Of a stretch of 64,000 nucleotides of DNA, positions 53,192 through 61,520 are shown piece by piece. This DNA is from Mycolicibacterium mageritense (GTDB taxonomy: Bacteria; Actinomycetota; Actinomycetes; Mycobacteriales; Mycobacteriaceae). The position numbers were made by a program, and so were the translations under genes. Location: positions 4,588,001 through 4,652,000 of the forward strand of contig NZ_AP022567.1 in assembly GCF_010727475.1 (NCBI RefSeq). The letters run 5' to 3'. Numbering within the stretch: position 1 is the first letter of the stretch; every line of letters begins with the position of its first letter. The notes below the pieces were generated by a model. That model saw nothing but the letters and a program-made list of their open reading frames with translations. It did not search any database and was not told the DNA's origin.

Positions 53192-53656
53192 ATGATGCCG
53201 AAGGTGCCCGGCGATATCGCCGAGTTGTTGCGCGGTTTCCCGGATGTCGATGTGCAGGAGCAGGCGTTCGCATTCCTGACCGTTGACACCGGCGGCTATC
53301 CGCACAGCGCACTGCTGTCTCGCACCGAGCTCGAACCCAGCATCGACGAGGCGGTGTTGTTCGCGGTGGTGGCGAGTCCGCGGACCAGGGCCAACCTTCG
53401 ACGTACCGGGACGGCCGGCCTCATCGCGATCGACGGCACGGCCTGTCATCACCTGAAGCTGCGCATGACCGGGTCGTTGGCCGACCGCGGGGTGCTCGGC
53501 TGCATCTTCACCGTGGTCGAGCACAAGCGCGACGACCTCGGAATACCGCTGCAGCCGATGACTTTCCGCACGTCCGCGGACCTCGCGGAGCAAGAGGACT
53601 GGCCGAGGACTCGTGATCTTTTCGTGCGGCTCCGAGCGGGATACGAGCAGTCGTGA
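53192..53656 (+). CDS. Small split-barrel (PPOX-like) protein
   Basis: The 154-aa protein resembles the pyridoxamine-phosphate oxidase/flavin-reductase split-barrel fold: FAFLTVDTGGYPHSALLSR at the start, then LFAVVASPRTRANLRRTGTAGLIAID, the strand pattern that binds FMN or F420. It is not the short VdcD-type subunit found with some UbiD decarboxylases. It sits between UbiD and UbiX, overlapping the latter by 4 bases. The start is one of GTG 53189, ATG 53192 or ATG 53195; GGTGGA favours an ATG. It may supply reduced flavin or bind the prenyl-FMN; both are guesses. Confidence 0.7.
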   Translation: MMPKVPGDIAELLRGFPDVDVQEQAFAFLTVDTGGYPHSALLSRTELEPSIDEAVLFAVVASPRTRANLRRTGTAGLIAIDGTACHHLKLRMTGSLADRGVLGCIFTVVEHKRDDLGIPLQPMTFRTSADLAEQEDWPRTRDLFVRLRAGYEQS

Positions 53657-54270
53657 TGCGTGATACGCCGACGCGCATCATCGTCGCGATCAGCGGTGCC
53701 AGCGGTGCACCGTTCGCGGTGCGACTGCTGGAGACGCTGCGCGAGATGCCCGATGTCGAAACCCATTTGGTGATGAGTACCTGGGGTAAATCGAACATCG
53801 AGGTGGAGACCGACCGCACGGTGTCCGAAGTCGTCGCCTTGGCCGACGTGACGTACAAGCTCGGTGAGCAGGGCGCGGCGATCTCATCCGGCTCGTTCCG
53901 CACCACCGGGATGATCATCGTGCCGTGCAGCATGAGAACGTTGTCCGCCATCCGCTACGGGATGGCGGACAACCTCATCTGCCGGGCGGCCGACGTCGTG
54001 CTCAAAGAGGGCCGGCAGCTGGTGCTGGTGCCGCGAGAGACCCCGCTGAACACCATCCATCTGGAGAACATGCTGGCGTTGAGCAGAATGGGGGCGCGGG
54101 TCGTGCCGCCGATGCCGGCCTTCTACAACCACCCGCAGACCATCGCCGACATCGTCGACCATGTTGTGGTGCGCATTCTCGATCAGTTCGGGCTGGACGC
54201 CCCGCAAGCGAAACGGTGGCGCGGACTGGGCGCGGCCCGGCGGGACCGCGTGGGCCACGACCTCAGCTAG
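53653..54270 (+). CDS. UbiX family flavin prenyltransferase
   Basis: The 205-aa protein has an N-terminal FMN loop VAISGASGAPFAVRLLE, PCSMRTLSAIRYGMADNLIC (about 96-115), the phosphate-site RQLVLVPRETPLNTIHLENML (Arg and Glu) and the C-terminal DQFGL. It makes prenylated FMN from dimethylallyl phosphate and FMN for the UbiD enzyme. Starts GTG 53653 and ATG 53656 overlap the preceding stop. The tail (KRWRGLGAARRDRVGHDLS) is basic. It converges with the LysR gene, overlapping by 8 bases. Confidence 0.9.
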   Translation: MMRDTPTRIIVAISGASGAPFAVRLLETLREMPDVETHLVMSTWGKSNIEVETDRTVSEVVALADVTYKLGEQGAAISSGSFRTTGMIIVPCSMRTLSAIRYGMADNLICRAADVVLKEGRQLVLVPRETPLNTIHLENMLALSRMGARVVPPMPAFYNHPQTIADIVDHVVVRILDQFGLDAPQAKRWRGLGAARRDRVGHDLS

Positions 54271-55168
54271 GCAGATGGCGCCGAGTACGTGCCGACATGG
54301 TCGCGGCGTGCTCGACGAAGGCCTGCGCGGCGGGATCGAGGGCGGGACGATCGCGCCAGATGATCCCGAGCCGGCCGGGCGGCAGTTCGGGCACCCGCAC
54401 GCTCATCAACCGATCACTTTGCGCCAGAGCAGATTCAGGCACCAGGCCGACGCCGAGGCCTTGCTCGACAAGAGCCACCAACACGTCGGGGTCACTGGCC
54501 TCGAAGGCGATCCGGGCGCGAACCCCGGCCTTCTCGAGAGCCCGGTCGAATTGCCACCGCAAGCCCGAACCCTCCGGTAGCGCGATCAACGGATGTTCGG
54601 CCAACTCACCGAGCGATGCTTCGTCATGGCGGGCGAGCGCGGACGATGGGGGCAGTATGGCGATCACCGCCTCCCGATGCAGTTCACGAACCTGCATACC
54701 GCGCGTCGTCGCATCGGTGAGACTCGTGAACGCCACATCCAGTCGGCCATCGGAGATGCGCTGCGTGAGCATCGATGCGGCATCCTCGATCAGAGACAGA
54801 TCGACACCCGGATGGCTGCGATGGAATAAAGCCAACAGCTCGGGAAGGTCGATACTGCGGGGTGAGATCGAGGTGATGGTCCCGATCGCCACCCGCCCGT
54901 GCAGCAGGCCCGCGAGGCCATCGACTGCGGCACGCCCGGCCGCGAGCGCATCCATCGCCGAACGCACGTGGGGTAGCAGGGCCGCACCGGCCGCGGTCAG
55001 CTTGGCCGCCCGCGGATGTCGCTCGAACAGTTGCTGCCCGACGTCGCGTTCGAGCGCCTTGATGTGCGCGCTGACCCCGGATTGGGCGAGATGCAGGCGC
55101 AGGCCGGCGGCGGTGAAGGTGCCCTCCTCCGCCACCGCGACAAAGCACTGCAACTGGTGAATGTCCAT
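54263..55168 (-). CDS. LysR family transcriptional regulator
   Basis: The 301-aa protein has a canonical N-terminal LysR HTH (MDIHQLQCFVAVAEEGTFTA, then AGLRLHLAQSGVSAHIKALE; about residues 1-60) and a periplasmic-binding-like effector domain (GRVAIGTITSISPRSIDLPELLA onwards). ATG 55168 gives the usual LTTR start; the upstream in-frame codons are not family-like. It lies 11 bases downstream of the NTF2-like gene on the same strand and probably shares its transcript. It is a candidate regulator of the UbiD/UbiX or Rieske modules; no divergent partner is adjacent, so its target is uncertain. Confidence 0.87.
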   Translation of the reverse strand: MDIHQLQCFVAVAEEGTFTAAGLRLHLAQSGVSAHIKALERDVGQQLFERHPRAAKLTAAGAALLPHVRSAMDALAAGRAAVDGLAGLLHGRVAIGTITSISPRSIDLPELLALFHRSHPGVDLSLIEDAASMLTQRISDGRLDVAFTSLTDATTRGMQVRELHREAVIAILPPSSALARHDEASLGELAEHPLIALPEGSGLRWQFDRALEKAGVRARIAFEASDPDVLVALVEQGLGVGLVPESALAQSDRLMSVRVPELPPGRLGIIWRDRPALDPAAQAFVEHAATMSARTRRHLPS

Positions 55169-55179
55169 CTCGGCCGAAT

Positions 55180-55629
55180 TTAGCGCGGATCCGGTGCCGG
55201 CGGCTCCTCGCTCAACGGCGTCACCTGGTAGGACAGCATGCGCCAACGCCCGTTGGTGCGTCGCCAGACAACCAGCATCGACCAGAACACGCCGGCGCTG
55301 ACCCGGTTGGCCACAGCCGGTGAGGTGCCCGGGTCGTTCCCGTCCAGGGTTCCCTTCAGCGATTGTCTGCCCCAGCAGAGTGCGATGTCACCGAATGTCT
55401 TGACCTGCAGATCGAAGTACTCCATCTCAAGGTCACGTGAGTTCATCGTGGTCTGGATGTGCTCTTCGGCCGTGATGAGGTGCCCGGGAAGCTCGGTGCC
55501 CACGAATTCGGCATCGTGCAGGTCCACGAGTGTCGCGTGGTCCCGGTTGACGATCGCCTCCTTCATCCTGGGGTACTGCGCGAGCACCTCCGCCACGGCT
55601 GCGGGGTCATTGACAAGGTATTGAGCCAA
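55180..55629 (-). CDS. NTF2-like (SnoaL-type) protein
   Basis: The protein is about 149 aa. The NTF2/SnoaL-like cone fold is suggested by an N-terminal helix (VAEVLAQYPRMKEAIVNRDH), EFVGTELPGHLITAEEHI, and alternating strands ending in FWSMLVVWRRTNGRWRMLSY. Such small proteins act as isomerases, dehydratases or ring-hydroxylase-related subunits. No catalytic residue can be named. The start is uncertain: TTG 55629 behind AGGAG is used; an ATG about 20 codons upstream is possible. It lies between a terminator-like hairpin after the Rieske operon and the LysR gene. Confidence 0.65.
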   Translation of the reverse strand: MAQYLVNDPAAVAEVLAQYPRMKEAIVNRDHATLVDLHDAEFVGTELPGHLITAEEHIQTTMNSRDLEMEYFDLQVKTFGDIALCWGRQSLKGTLDGNDPGTSPAVANRVSAGVFWSMLVVWRRTNGRWRMLSYQVTPLSEEPPAPDPR

Positions 55630-55741
55630 CTTCTGATTCTCCTGTGGTGTACCGCAATTGGTGTGCGCTGATCGTGCTTCTCGCATGCGTGCGGATGACA
55701 GCATCCAGCCGTCGGATGAAAGGCGAGAAATGAAAGGGATT

Positions 55742-55788
55742 GCACCCGGTAGCGGTCGGTGACACCGACTCAATCCCGCGCCGGGTGC
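55742..55788 (-). terminator. Terminator-like structure after the Rieske operon
   Basis: The outer arms GCACCCGG (55742-55749) and CCGGGTGC (55781-55788) enclose the compact palindrome GTCGGTGACACCGAC (55755-55769). It lies 30 bases past the stop of the cis-diol-dehydrogenase-like gene on the minus strand. Confidence 0.55.
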
Positions 55789-55817
55789 CGTAAGGCATCC
55801 GAGTCTATCAGAGCGAT

Positions 55818-56633
55818 TCAGGAGATCAGTTCGCCGCCAAGCGGAACCAGGCCGCGGCTGTGCAGGCCGCCGTCGGAGTTGATCACGCAGCCGGTGACCG
55901 ACTTCGTGCGTTCCTTGCAGGCAAGGTACACATAGGCCCAGGCGTGGTCGGCGGGTTCGGAGGCGACCTGCAGTGGGTTGGTGCGGCGGATCAGCGTCGG
56001 CAGGTCCGGCATGTCGACCAGACGCTGTTCCCCGGTAGCCGTCGCCTCCAGGCCGCGCAGCGCTGTGACGGTGCCGCCCGGTGCCACCGCGTTGACCCGG
56101 ATGTCCGGCGCGAGTTCGAAAGACAGCTGCGCCAGCAGGCCGCGTACGGCGAACTTCGACCCGGTGTAGAGCGGCCCGCCGCCGCCCGGCAGGTAGCCGG
56201 CGTTGGAGATGGTCAGGACGACGTTGCCTCGCGACTTTTGGAGTTCGGGCAGCGCAGCTTTCACCGCCAGCAGTGTCCCTTTGACATTCACGTCGAACAT
56301 CTCGCTGAACGCCGCATCGAGGTTGTCTTCGGGGAGGCTTTCCAGCGATGCGAAGTAGTCGAAGATCCCCGCGACCGTGACGAGCACATCGATGCCGCCG
56401 AACTCGCGCACCGTCTCTGCGACACACCGCTGGTGGTCGCCGTACCGTCGCACATCCCCCTCGGTGGCCCATACATTCTGGCGCGCACGAAGTTCGGTGA
56501 CCGCATCGCCGTCGCGGTCGAGCACCGAAACCCGTGCGCCTTCAGCCACGAACCGGTCGACGACCGCCCGGCCGATTCCGGTGCCGCCGCCGGTGACCAC
56601 CACGGTCTTGCCCGTCAGCCAGCCATCGGTCAC
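55818..56633 (-). CDS. cis-Dihydrodiol dehydrogenase-like SDR
   Basis: The 271-aa classical SDR has TGGGTGIG (14-21), DR in LDRDGDAV for NAD specificity, TVAGIFD in place of NNAG, and YTGSK (Tyr, Lys at about 156-160). The SDR group that oxidises arene cis-dihydrodiols to catechols (BphB/HcaB type) has this length and this operon position. The GTG start 56633 overlaps the stop of the 85-aa protein by 4 bases (GTGA). It is the last gene of the Rieske operon. The substrate is inferred from the neighbouring dioxygenase. Confidence 0.83.
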   Translation of the reverse strand: MTDGWLTGKTVVVTGGGTGIGRAVVDRFVAEGARVSVLDRDGDAVTELRARQNVWATEGDVRRYGDHQRCVAETVREFGGIDVLVTVAGIFDYFASLESLPEDNLDAAFSEMFDVNVKGTLLAVKAALPELQKSRGNVVLTISNAGYLPGGGGPLYTGSKFAVRGLLAQLSFELAPDIRVNAVAPGGTVTALRGLEATATGEQRLVDMPDLPTLIRRTNPLQVASEPADHAWAYVYLACKERTKSVTGCVINSDGGLHSRGLVPLGGELIS

Positions 56634-56887
56634 AGCGGCGCCCGATCGTCTGACGTGACGAAATCTGGCTCCTCGACGCCGATCTCGGGCCGGCACGGAC
56701 CTATCGAACCCTCCAGCATCCGGGTGAAGGTATCGGTGGTCTGCCACGTCAGCGCCTCCAGCTCGACCGGGTCGAGCCGGATGGTGGTGCCGCGTCGCGG
56801 TGACGAGATCTGCAGGCGCTCCCCATTTCCGGTGCTGACGACCTCAAGGACGACGTCGGCGAATTCGTTGCTGAGACGCGTTGTCAC
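56630..56887 (-). CDS. Unknown 85-aa protein in the Rieske dioxygenase operon
   Basis: The 85-aa acidic protein (VTTRLSNEFADVVLEVVSTG at the start, then LQISSPRRGTTIRLDPVELEALTWQTTDTF) has no recognised domain. Its GTG start overlaps the stop of the beta subunit and its stop overlaps the start of the SDR, both by GTGA, so its translation is tied to the operon. The pattern LDPVELEALTW suggests a small beta-helix or adaptor fold. It could be an assembly or accessory factor of the dioxygenase. It lacks the Cys residues of a ferredoxin. Confidence 0.72.
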   Translation of the reverse strand: MTTRLSNEFADVVLEVVSTGNGERLQISSPRRGTTIRLDPVELEALTWQTTDTFTRMLEGSIGPCRPEIGVEEPDFVTSDDRAPL

Positions 56888-57408
56888 AGGAAGATCCCCA
56901 GGTTCGCCGTCAACAAGGTGGTATGGGCCAGGTGAACCGTGCGCCGGGCCAGGCGCCATCCGTCGGCGGTGTCGCGCAGCACATCGAAACGCTCGCCGAC
57001 CAGGATGTCGTAATCCGCCAGGTCGCCCTGTGCCCGGTAGCAGAGGAAATTGCTGCGGACGTTGTACTCGTCGTCACCTAATGGGTCGACGCGCACATTG
57101 GTGATGAGACGTTGAGTACGCGACGGCGGATCCTCGGCGTACGCGTGCTCGGTGTACAGCCGCGCCACCCGCATCTTCATCGACGCGAGGGTCTCCTTCA
57201 TGTGGAAGCCGGTCGGGGAGAACTCCAGGTTGCGCGCCTCGGGCCCCCGGGTAACCCGGATGGGCATCAGGTACTCAAGGTCGTCTGCGAGGCCGCTGAG
57301 CCACAGGTCGAACTCGTGGTGGTCCAGCCGCTCCGCCTCCAGGTACAGAAACCGGGCACAGTCGGCGGCGACATCGCGGGTCAGGCCGACTGGGGCATCG
57401 ATGGTCAC
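56884..57408 (-). CDS. Aromatic-ring-hydroxylating dioxygenase beta subunit
   Basis: The 174-aa protein has the NTF2-like fold of ring-hydroxylating dioxygenase small subunits: FLYLEAERLDHHEFDLWLSG (about 20-39), then YLMPIRVTRG and TQRLITNVRVDPLGDDEYNVRSNFLCYR. The beta subunit is structural in the (alpha-beta)3 hexamer. It overlaps the alpha gene by 4 bases and the 85-aa gene by 4 bases. Family length is normal (about 160-180 aa). Confidence 0.9.
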   Translation of the reverse strand: MTIDAPVGLTRDVAADCARFLYLEAERLDHHEFDLWLSGLADDLEYLMPIRVTRGPEARNLEFSPTGFHMKETLASMKMRVARLYTEHAYAEDPPSRTQRLITNVRVDPLGDDEYNVRSNFLCYRAQGDLADYDILVGERFDVLRDTADGWRLARRTVHLAHTTLLTANLGIFL

Positions 57409-58817
57409 GAGCGCGCTCCGTTCTCGGTCAGTTCTTGTGCGGCGGGCGTCATCTCGCGAAGCCAGCGGCGGTAGAAGGCCCGCTGCGGTGCCTCGCCGAG
57501 CGCGGTGGTCGTGGCGATACCGGGATACTGCCAGTCCGTGTCCTCGGCATAGTCACTCATGCCGTCGAGACCGAGCTGAAAATTGAAACGCATACCGCAT
57601 TTCCGGGCGAACACCGATTTGCCGGCTTGCGGTGCGCCGCCCCACACCACGGTGTCGTCCTGCTCGAGGATGCCGGCCGGGCCGTGCATGCTCAGTCCGG
57701 CGATGTAGGCGTCCTCGTTCAATCCGGCGGGTGCGGACTTCCAGCCGAGGGTCCAGTTCCAGTTGACGATGCCATCGGGCCCGACCGGCTGCCACTGACG
57801 TAGGTGGGTGAACACCATCGGCGGCGCGTCGGGATGCGGTGCAGCGGGCACGCGGACCAGACCGAAGTTCGGGAAGATGAGGAACGTTGTGGCCGAGTGG
57901 TTTTCGACGAACTGACGCTGCAAGGGCGTCAACCGCTCGAGCTGGAAGGTCTCGGCGACCTCCGGCGGGTATCCGGAGGTGTGCCACGGCGGAGGAAGGA
58001 AGCCGTTGTTGACGATCATGCCGTGGCCGTGTTCGAAGTACACATGCCGGGACACGCCCTGCGGGCCCGCCCCTCCGGTCTCGATCCGGGGGAACATGCC
58101 GACGTCCTCGGCAGAGCGGTGTAGTGACGGGACGTGGTAGGCGTCGGCCATGAAGTTCTCCGCGCCAGACTTCCAATTGGCCGGTACCCGCCAGCGGTGC
58201 GGTTCGCCGATGGTCGTCATTCCCGAGTCGTTCAGGCCGAGCAGGACGTCGAGGTACCAGCGCATGTCGCCGAGGTACTCGTCGAGCGTGGGAGCGTCGG
58301 GATCGAGCGCGGCGAACACCAGACCGTGCACCGAATCCACGTGCGGGGCCGCCGCGAGCCCCCAGCTGCCGGCATCGAGCTTCTTGTATGCCTTCTTCCG
58401 GTAGGGCGCCCCACTCCATTCGCCCGTATTCTTGAAAACCCATGAGTGATAAGGGCATCGGAAATGGGAGCTGTTGCCCTTCTCGACGCGGCACACCGTG
58501 CTACCGCGGTGCGTGCATTTGTTGAACAGAACGTGGATCAACCCGTCTTCGTCCCGGACGACGATGAATTGGTCCTGCCCGATGTAGCGGAGCACATAGT
58601 CGCCCGGTTCGGGGATCTCCGACTCGTGCGCGACGAAGCACCAGCAGCGGGCGAAAATCCGTGCCATTTCCCGTTCGTAGAGGTCAGGGTCATTGAAGAT
58701 GCGTGGCGATATCACGCCGCCTGCGAGGTCGGATTCGGCGGTGCGGAGAAACTCCGATATCGGGTCCATTGATGCGGGCCGAACCGCCGAATCGCCATTG
58801 CGTAACTGCTCGATCAA
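57405..58817 (-). CDS. Rieske aromatic-ring-hydroxylating dioxygenase alpha subunit
   Basis: The 470-aa protein has a Rieske [2Fe-2S] site CTHRGST...CPYHSW (C101, H103, C121, H124) and the mononuclear iron site DAYHVPSLH (H228, H233, with bridging D225). It adds O2 to an aromatic ring to make a cis-diol, with the beta subunit and electrons from a ferredoxin and reductase. Neither electron partner is encoded in the operon. The closest resemblance I see is to actinobacterial alpha subunits for bicyclic or substituted aromatic acids, but the substrate is open. ATG 58817 starts the operon, 210 bases from the LuxR gene. Confidence 0.9.
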   Translation of the reverse strand: MIEQLRNGDSAVRPASMDPISEFLRTAESDLAGGVISPRIFNDPDLYEREMARIFARCWCFVAHESEIPEPGDYVLRYIGQDQFIVVRDEDGLIHVLFNKCTHRGSTVCRVEKGNSSHFRCPYHSWVFKNTGEWSGAPYRKKAYKKLDAGSWGLAAAPHVDSVHGLVFAALDPDAPTLDEYLGDMRWYLDVLLGLNDSGMTTIGEPHRWRVPANWKSGAENFMADAYHVPSLHRSAEDVGMFPRIETGGAGPQGVSRHVYFEHGHGMIVNNGFLPPPWHTSGYPPEVAETFQLERLTPLQRQFVENHSATTFLIFPNFGLVRVPAAPHPDAPPMVFTHLRQWQPVGPDGIVNWNWTLGWKSAPAGLNEDAYIAGLSMHGPAGILEQDDTVVWGGAPQAGKSVFARKCGMRFNFQLGLDGMSDYAEDTDWQYPGIATTTALGEAPQRAFYRRWLREMTPAAQELTENGARS

Positions 58818-59027
58818 TGTTGGTTCTCCTTGAGTGTGGACGGTTGTCGACGAATGCCGGGTAACCTACGAGCGCGCCGGGGGCGACCCCAAGTGGCGTG
58901 GTCCGGACCGTGGAACAGCGTCGGAATTTTCCGAATCTCGGTTTGCCAGCTTCGATTCGCGTGGCGAAGTACGCATTGTTGGCTATGGTTTTCAACCGAA
59001 TGCACCACCTATGCGCGAGGTCAGTCC

Positions 59028-61343
59028 ATGGACAACACGCCGCCTTCGGGGCCGCGCCACCTGCTGCCCGCCGACCTGACGAGTCTCGTCGGGCGCCGGG
59101 CCGAGGCGGCCGAGGTGCGCCGGCTGCTGGGATCCTCGCGGTTGGTCACGTTGATCGGAATCGGTGGGGTCGGAAAAACCCGTCTGGCCACGCAGGTCGC
59201 CCGCAAGTCGCAACGGGCGTTCGCCGACGGCGTGGCCTTGGTGGAGCTCGCCGGCGTCACCGACCCCGGACTGGTCCCGCTTGCGGTCGCGGAGTCGCTG
59301 GGGCTCGCGGTGCGGCACCAGGATGTCGTATGGGCGCTCACCGAGTATCTGCGGGCGCGCGATCTGTTGCTGATTCTGGACAACTGCGAGCACCTCCTCG
59401 ACCAGTGCGCGGTGCTCGCTCGAAATTTGCTGTCGGCCTGCCCGACGCTGCGCATCCTGGTCACCAGCCGCGAAGCGCTGAGGGTCAGCGGGGAGCATGT
59501 CTTCCTCGTTCCGCCGCTCGCCATCCACCGCAGCGACGGCGATCGGGACACCGCTCCGACCGAGGCGGTCCAGTTGTTCGGCGAGCGTGCGGTTGCGGTG
59601 GACCCGGACTTCCGGATCACCGCCGAGAACTCCTCGGACATCGTGGAACTGTGTTCTCGCCTGGACGGTTTGCCGCTGGCGATCGAACTGGCCGCGGTTC
59701 GGATGCGCGCGCTCACGCCGGCGGCGTTGCTCGACCGGCTCGACCATCGTCACGATCTTCTCAACGTCGGCGACCGATCGGCCGCGCCACGGCACCACTC
59801 GTTGCGAGCCGCGCTGGAATGGAGCTACGAGCTGTGCTCCGAACCGGAACGGCGGTTGTGGGAACGCCTTTCGGTGTTTTCTGGATGGATCATGCTGAGC
59901 GCCGCGGAGTGCATCTGTAGTGACGACGTGCTTCCGCGAGAGGATATCGCCGGGCACTTGTCCGCACTGGTCGACAAGTCGATCGTGGCGCGCCACGTCG
60001 CCGAGGGGCACCAGGGCTACCGGTTGCTGGAGACCGTCGCCGAGTACGGCAGGGAGCAACTGCGCTGCCGTGGTGAAGAAGCGGCCGTGCGCGGGAGGTA
60101 CCGCGCCTACTATTGCCGGCTGGCACACGAATTCGAGAGCCACTGGTTCGGACCCGACCAGCTCGACCTGGTCGGGCGGATGAGAAACGAACAGGTCAAT
60201 GTTCGCGCCGTCCTCGGCGCGGTGCTCGATGATCCGGATGGCGGACGGGCCGCGTTGCAGATGGCGGCAGACCTGTTCTGGTACTGGCTGGGTTGTGGCC
60301 AGCTTCGCGAAGGCAGGCACTGGCTGGACCGTGCGCTGGCAGCCGATGCCTCGCCGAGCTCCGAGCGAGCGGCCGCGCTGTGGGCGAACGGGTACATCGC
60401 GATCGCGGAGGGCAAGACCGTCGTTGCGCTGCAGATGCTGCGGGAGAGCCAGTCGCTTGCCGAATCCCTCGGCGATACCGTCAATCTGGCGCACGCCACG
60501 CATTTCAGGGGAGTGGCCGAACACAATCTCGGCAACACCACACTGGGCACCGAGCTGATCCGGGAAGGATCGGTGCTGGAAGAAGCCGGGGGGCCGAGCC
60601 TGCACCACGTGCTCGCTCAGGAGCAGGTCGGCTGGCTGCACTGCCGGCGCCGCGACCCGCAACAGGCGGTGGAGGTGCTCGGCCGATGTTTGGCGGAATG
60701 TGACCTGCGGGACGAACGCTGGCTGCGGTCATGGATTTTGACGTTCTTGGGCCTGGCCAACTGGATGTTGGGCGAGTTGGATCTCGCACAACGGCAACTG
60801 CGAGAGGCGTTGGCCGGCAAGACCCGCTTCCACGACTCCCTGGGCACCGCCGTGGTCATCGAACTGAGCGCATGGCTGGCCGCCAGACAAGACCAATCGC
60901 GACGGGCGGCACGGTTGCTCGGCGCGGCGCAACGTGCCTGGGAACCCATCGGCAACTATCCCGGCGGGTTCGAGCTGCCGAACTGGAACGACGAGATCTC
61001 AGCAGAGTTGCGGGCCGCGTTGGGCGACAATGAGTTCGAGGCACTGCTGGCCGAAGGCCGTGGAATGAGTATCGACAAGGCCGTCGGTGAGGCCATGGGC
61101 GATTCTGCGCCGGCATCTGCCGCGCCTGATCTGCCGGACCGGCCCCTGGCAAGTCTGAGCCGCCGGGAGGCCGAGGTGGCGGGCATGGTGGCCGAAGGCA
61201 TGACGAACAAGCAGATCGCCCAGGCTCTCGTGTTGTCGTTGCGCACCGTCGAGAGCCATGTCGAACACATCTTCGCCAAGCTCGGGGTGCGGTCCAGAAC
61301 CCAGGTCGCGGTGCTGTACGCGGCCGGTCAATCGCCGCGCTGA
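59028..61343 (+). CDS. Large LuxR-type regulator with NB-ARC-like ATPase
   Basis: The 771-aa protein has an N-terminal STAND/NB-ARC ATPase with Walker A LIGIGGVGKTRLATQ (about 40-54), Walker B LLLILDNCEHLL and the SRLDGLPLAIELAA GxP motif. A winged-helix region and TPR-like repeats follow (about 380-680). The C-terminal LuxR HTH (LSRREAEVAGMVAEGMTNKQ, then IAQALVLSLRTVESHVEHIF) is at about 705-760. The ATG at 59028 (MDNTPPSGPRHLLP) has GAGG upstream. It is divergent from the Rieske operon and is its likely activator. The effector is unknown. Confidence 0.9.
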   Translation: MDNTPPSGPRHLLPADLTSLVGRRAEAAEVRRLLGSSRLVTLIGIGGVGKTRLATQVARKSQRAFADGVALVELAGVTDPGLVPLAVAESLGLAVRHQDVVWALTEYLRARDLLLILDNCEHLLDQCAVLARNLLSACPTLRILVTSREALRVSGEHVFLVPPLAIHRSDGDRDTAPTEAVQLFGERAVAVDPDFRITAENSSDIVELCSRLDGLPLAIELAAVRMRALTPAALLDRLDHRHDLLNVGDRSAAPRHHSLRAALEWSYELCSEPERRLWERLSVFSGWIMLSAAECICSDDVLPREDIAGHLSALVDKSIVARHVAEGHQGYRLLETVAEYGREQLRCRGEEAAVRGRYRAYYCRLAHEFESHWFGPDQLDLVGRMRNEQVNVRAVLGAVLDDPDGGRAALQMAADLFWYWLGCGQLREGRHWLDRALAADASPSSERAAALWANGYIAIAEGKTVVALQMLRESQSLAESLGDTVNLAHATHFRGVAEHNLGNTTLGTELIREGSVLEEAGGPSLHHVLAQEQVGWLHCRRRDPQQAVEVLGRCLAECDLRDERWLRSWILTFLGLANWMLGELDLAQRQLREALAGKTRFHDSLGTAVVIELSAWLAARQDQSRRAARLLGAAQRAWEPIGNYPGGFELPNWNDEISAELRAALGDNEFEALLAEGRGMSIDKAVGEAMGDSAPASAAPDLPDRPLASLSRREAEVAGMVAEGMTNKQIAQALVLSLRTVESHVEHIFAKLGVRSRTQVAVLYAAGQSPR

Positions 61344-61346
61344 GCC

Positions 61347-61520
61347 TCAGAGCGCCGTTCGATTGGTGAGCACACCGGTGATACCGCGGGCGTGTATCGC
61401 AGCCGCGGCGTCGACATCGGTGAAGATCAGCCCCGGTGCGGCGGCCAGCCGGGCAATCACCCCGCCGAGTGGATCGGCGGTGATCTGGCATGCCGCGATA
61501 CGAAGCGGGGTGGCGGTCAT
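61347..61520 (-). CDS. Unknown 57-aa protein overlapping the OYE gene
   Basis: The 57-aa chain (MTATPLRIAACQITADPLGG at the start) has an ATG at 61520 that overlaps the TGA of the Old Yellow Enzyme gene (ATGA). It ends 3 bases before the LuxR stop. It is probably translated by coupling. The start resembles the N-terminus of nitrilase-type hydrolases (RIAACQ), but the rest is far too short for that fold, so it may be a remnant or a genuine small protein. No ribosome site is visible. Confidence 0.5.
   Translation of the reverse strand: MTATPLRIAACQITADPLGGVIARLAAAPGLIFTDVDAAAAIHARGITGVLTNRTAL

Noticed and set aside
53192..53656. VdcD-like small decarboxylase subunit
   Set aside because: VdcD proteins are about 75 aa with cysteine pairs; this 154-aa protein has neither the size nor the motif and looks like a split barrel.
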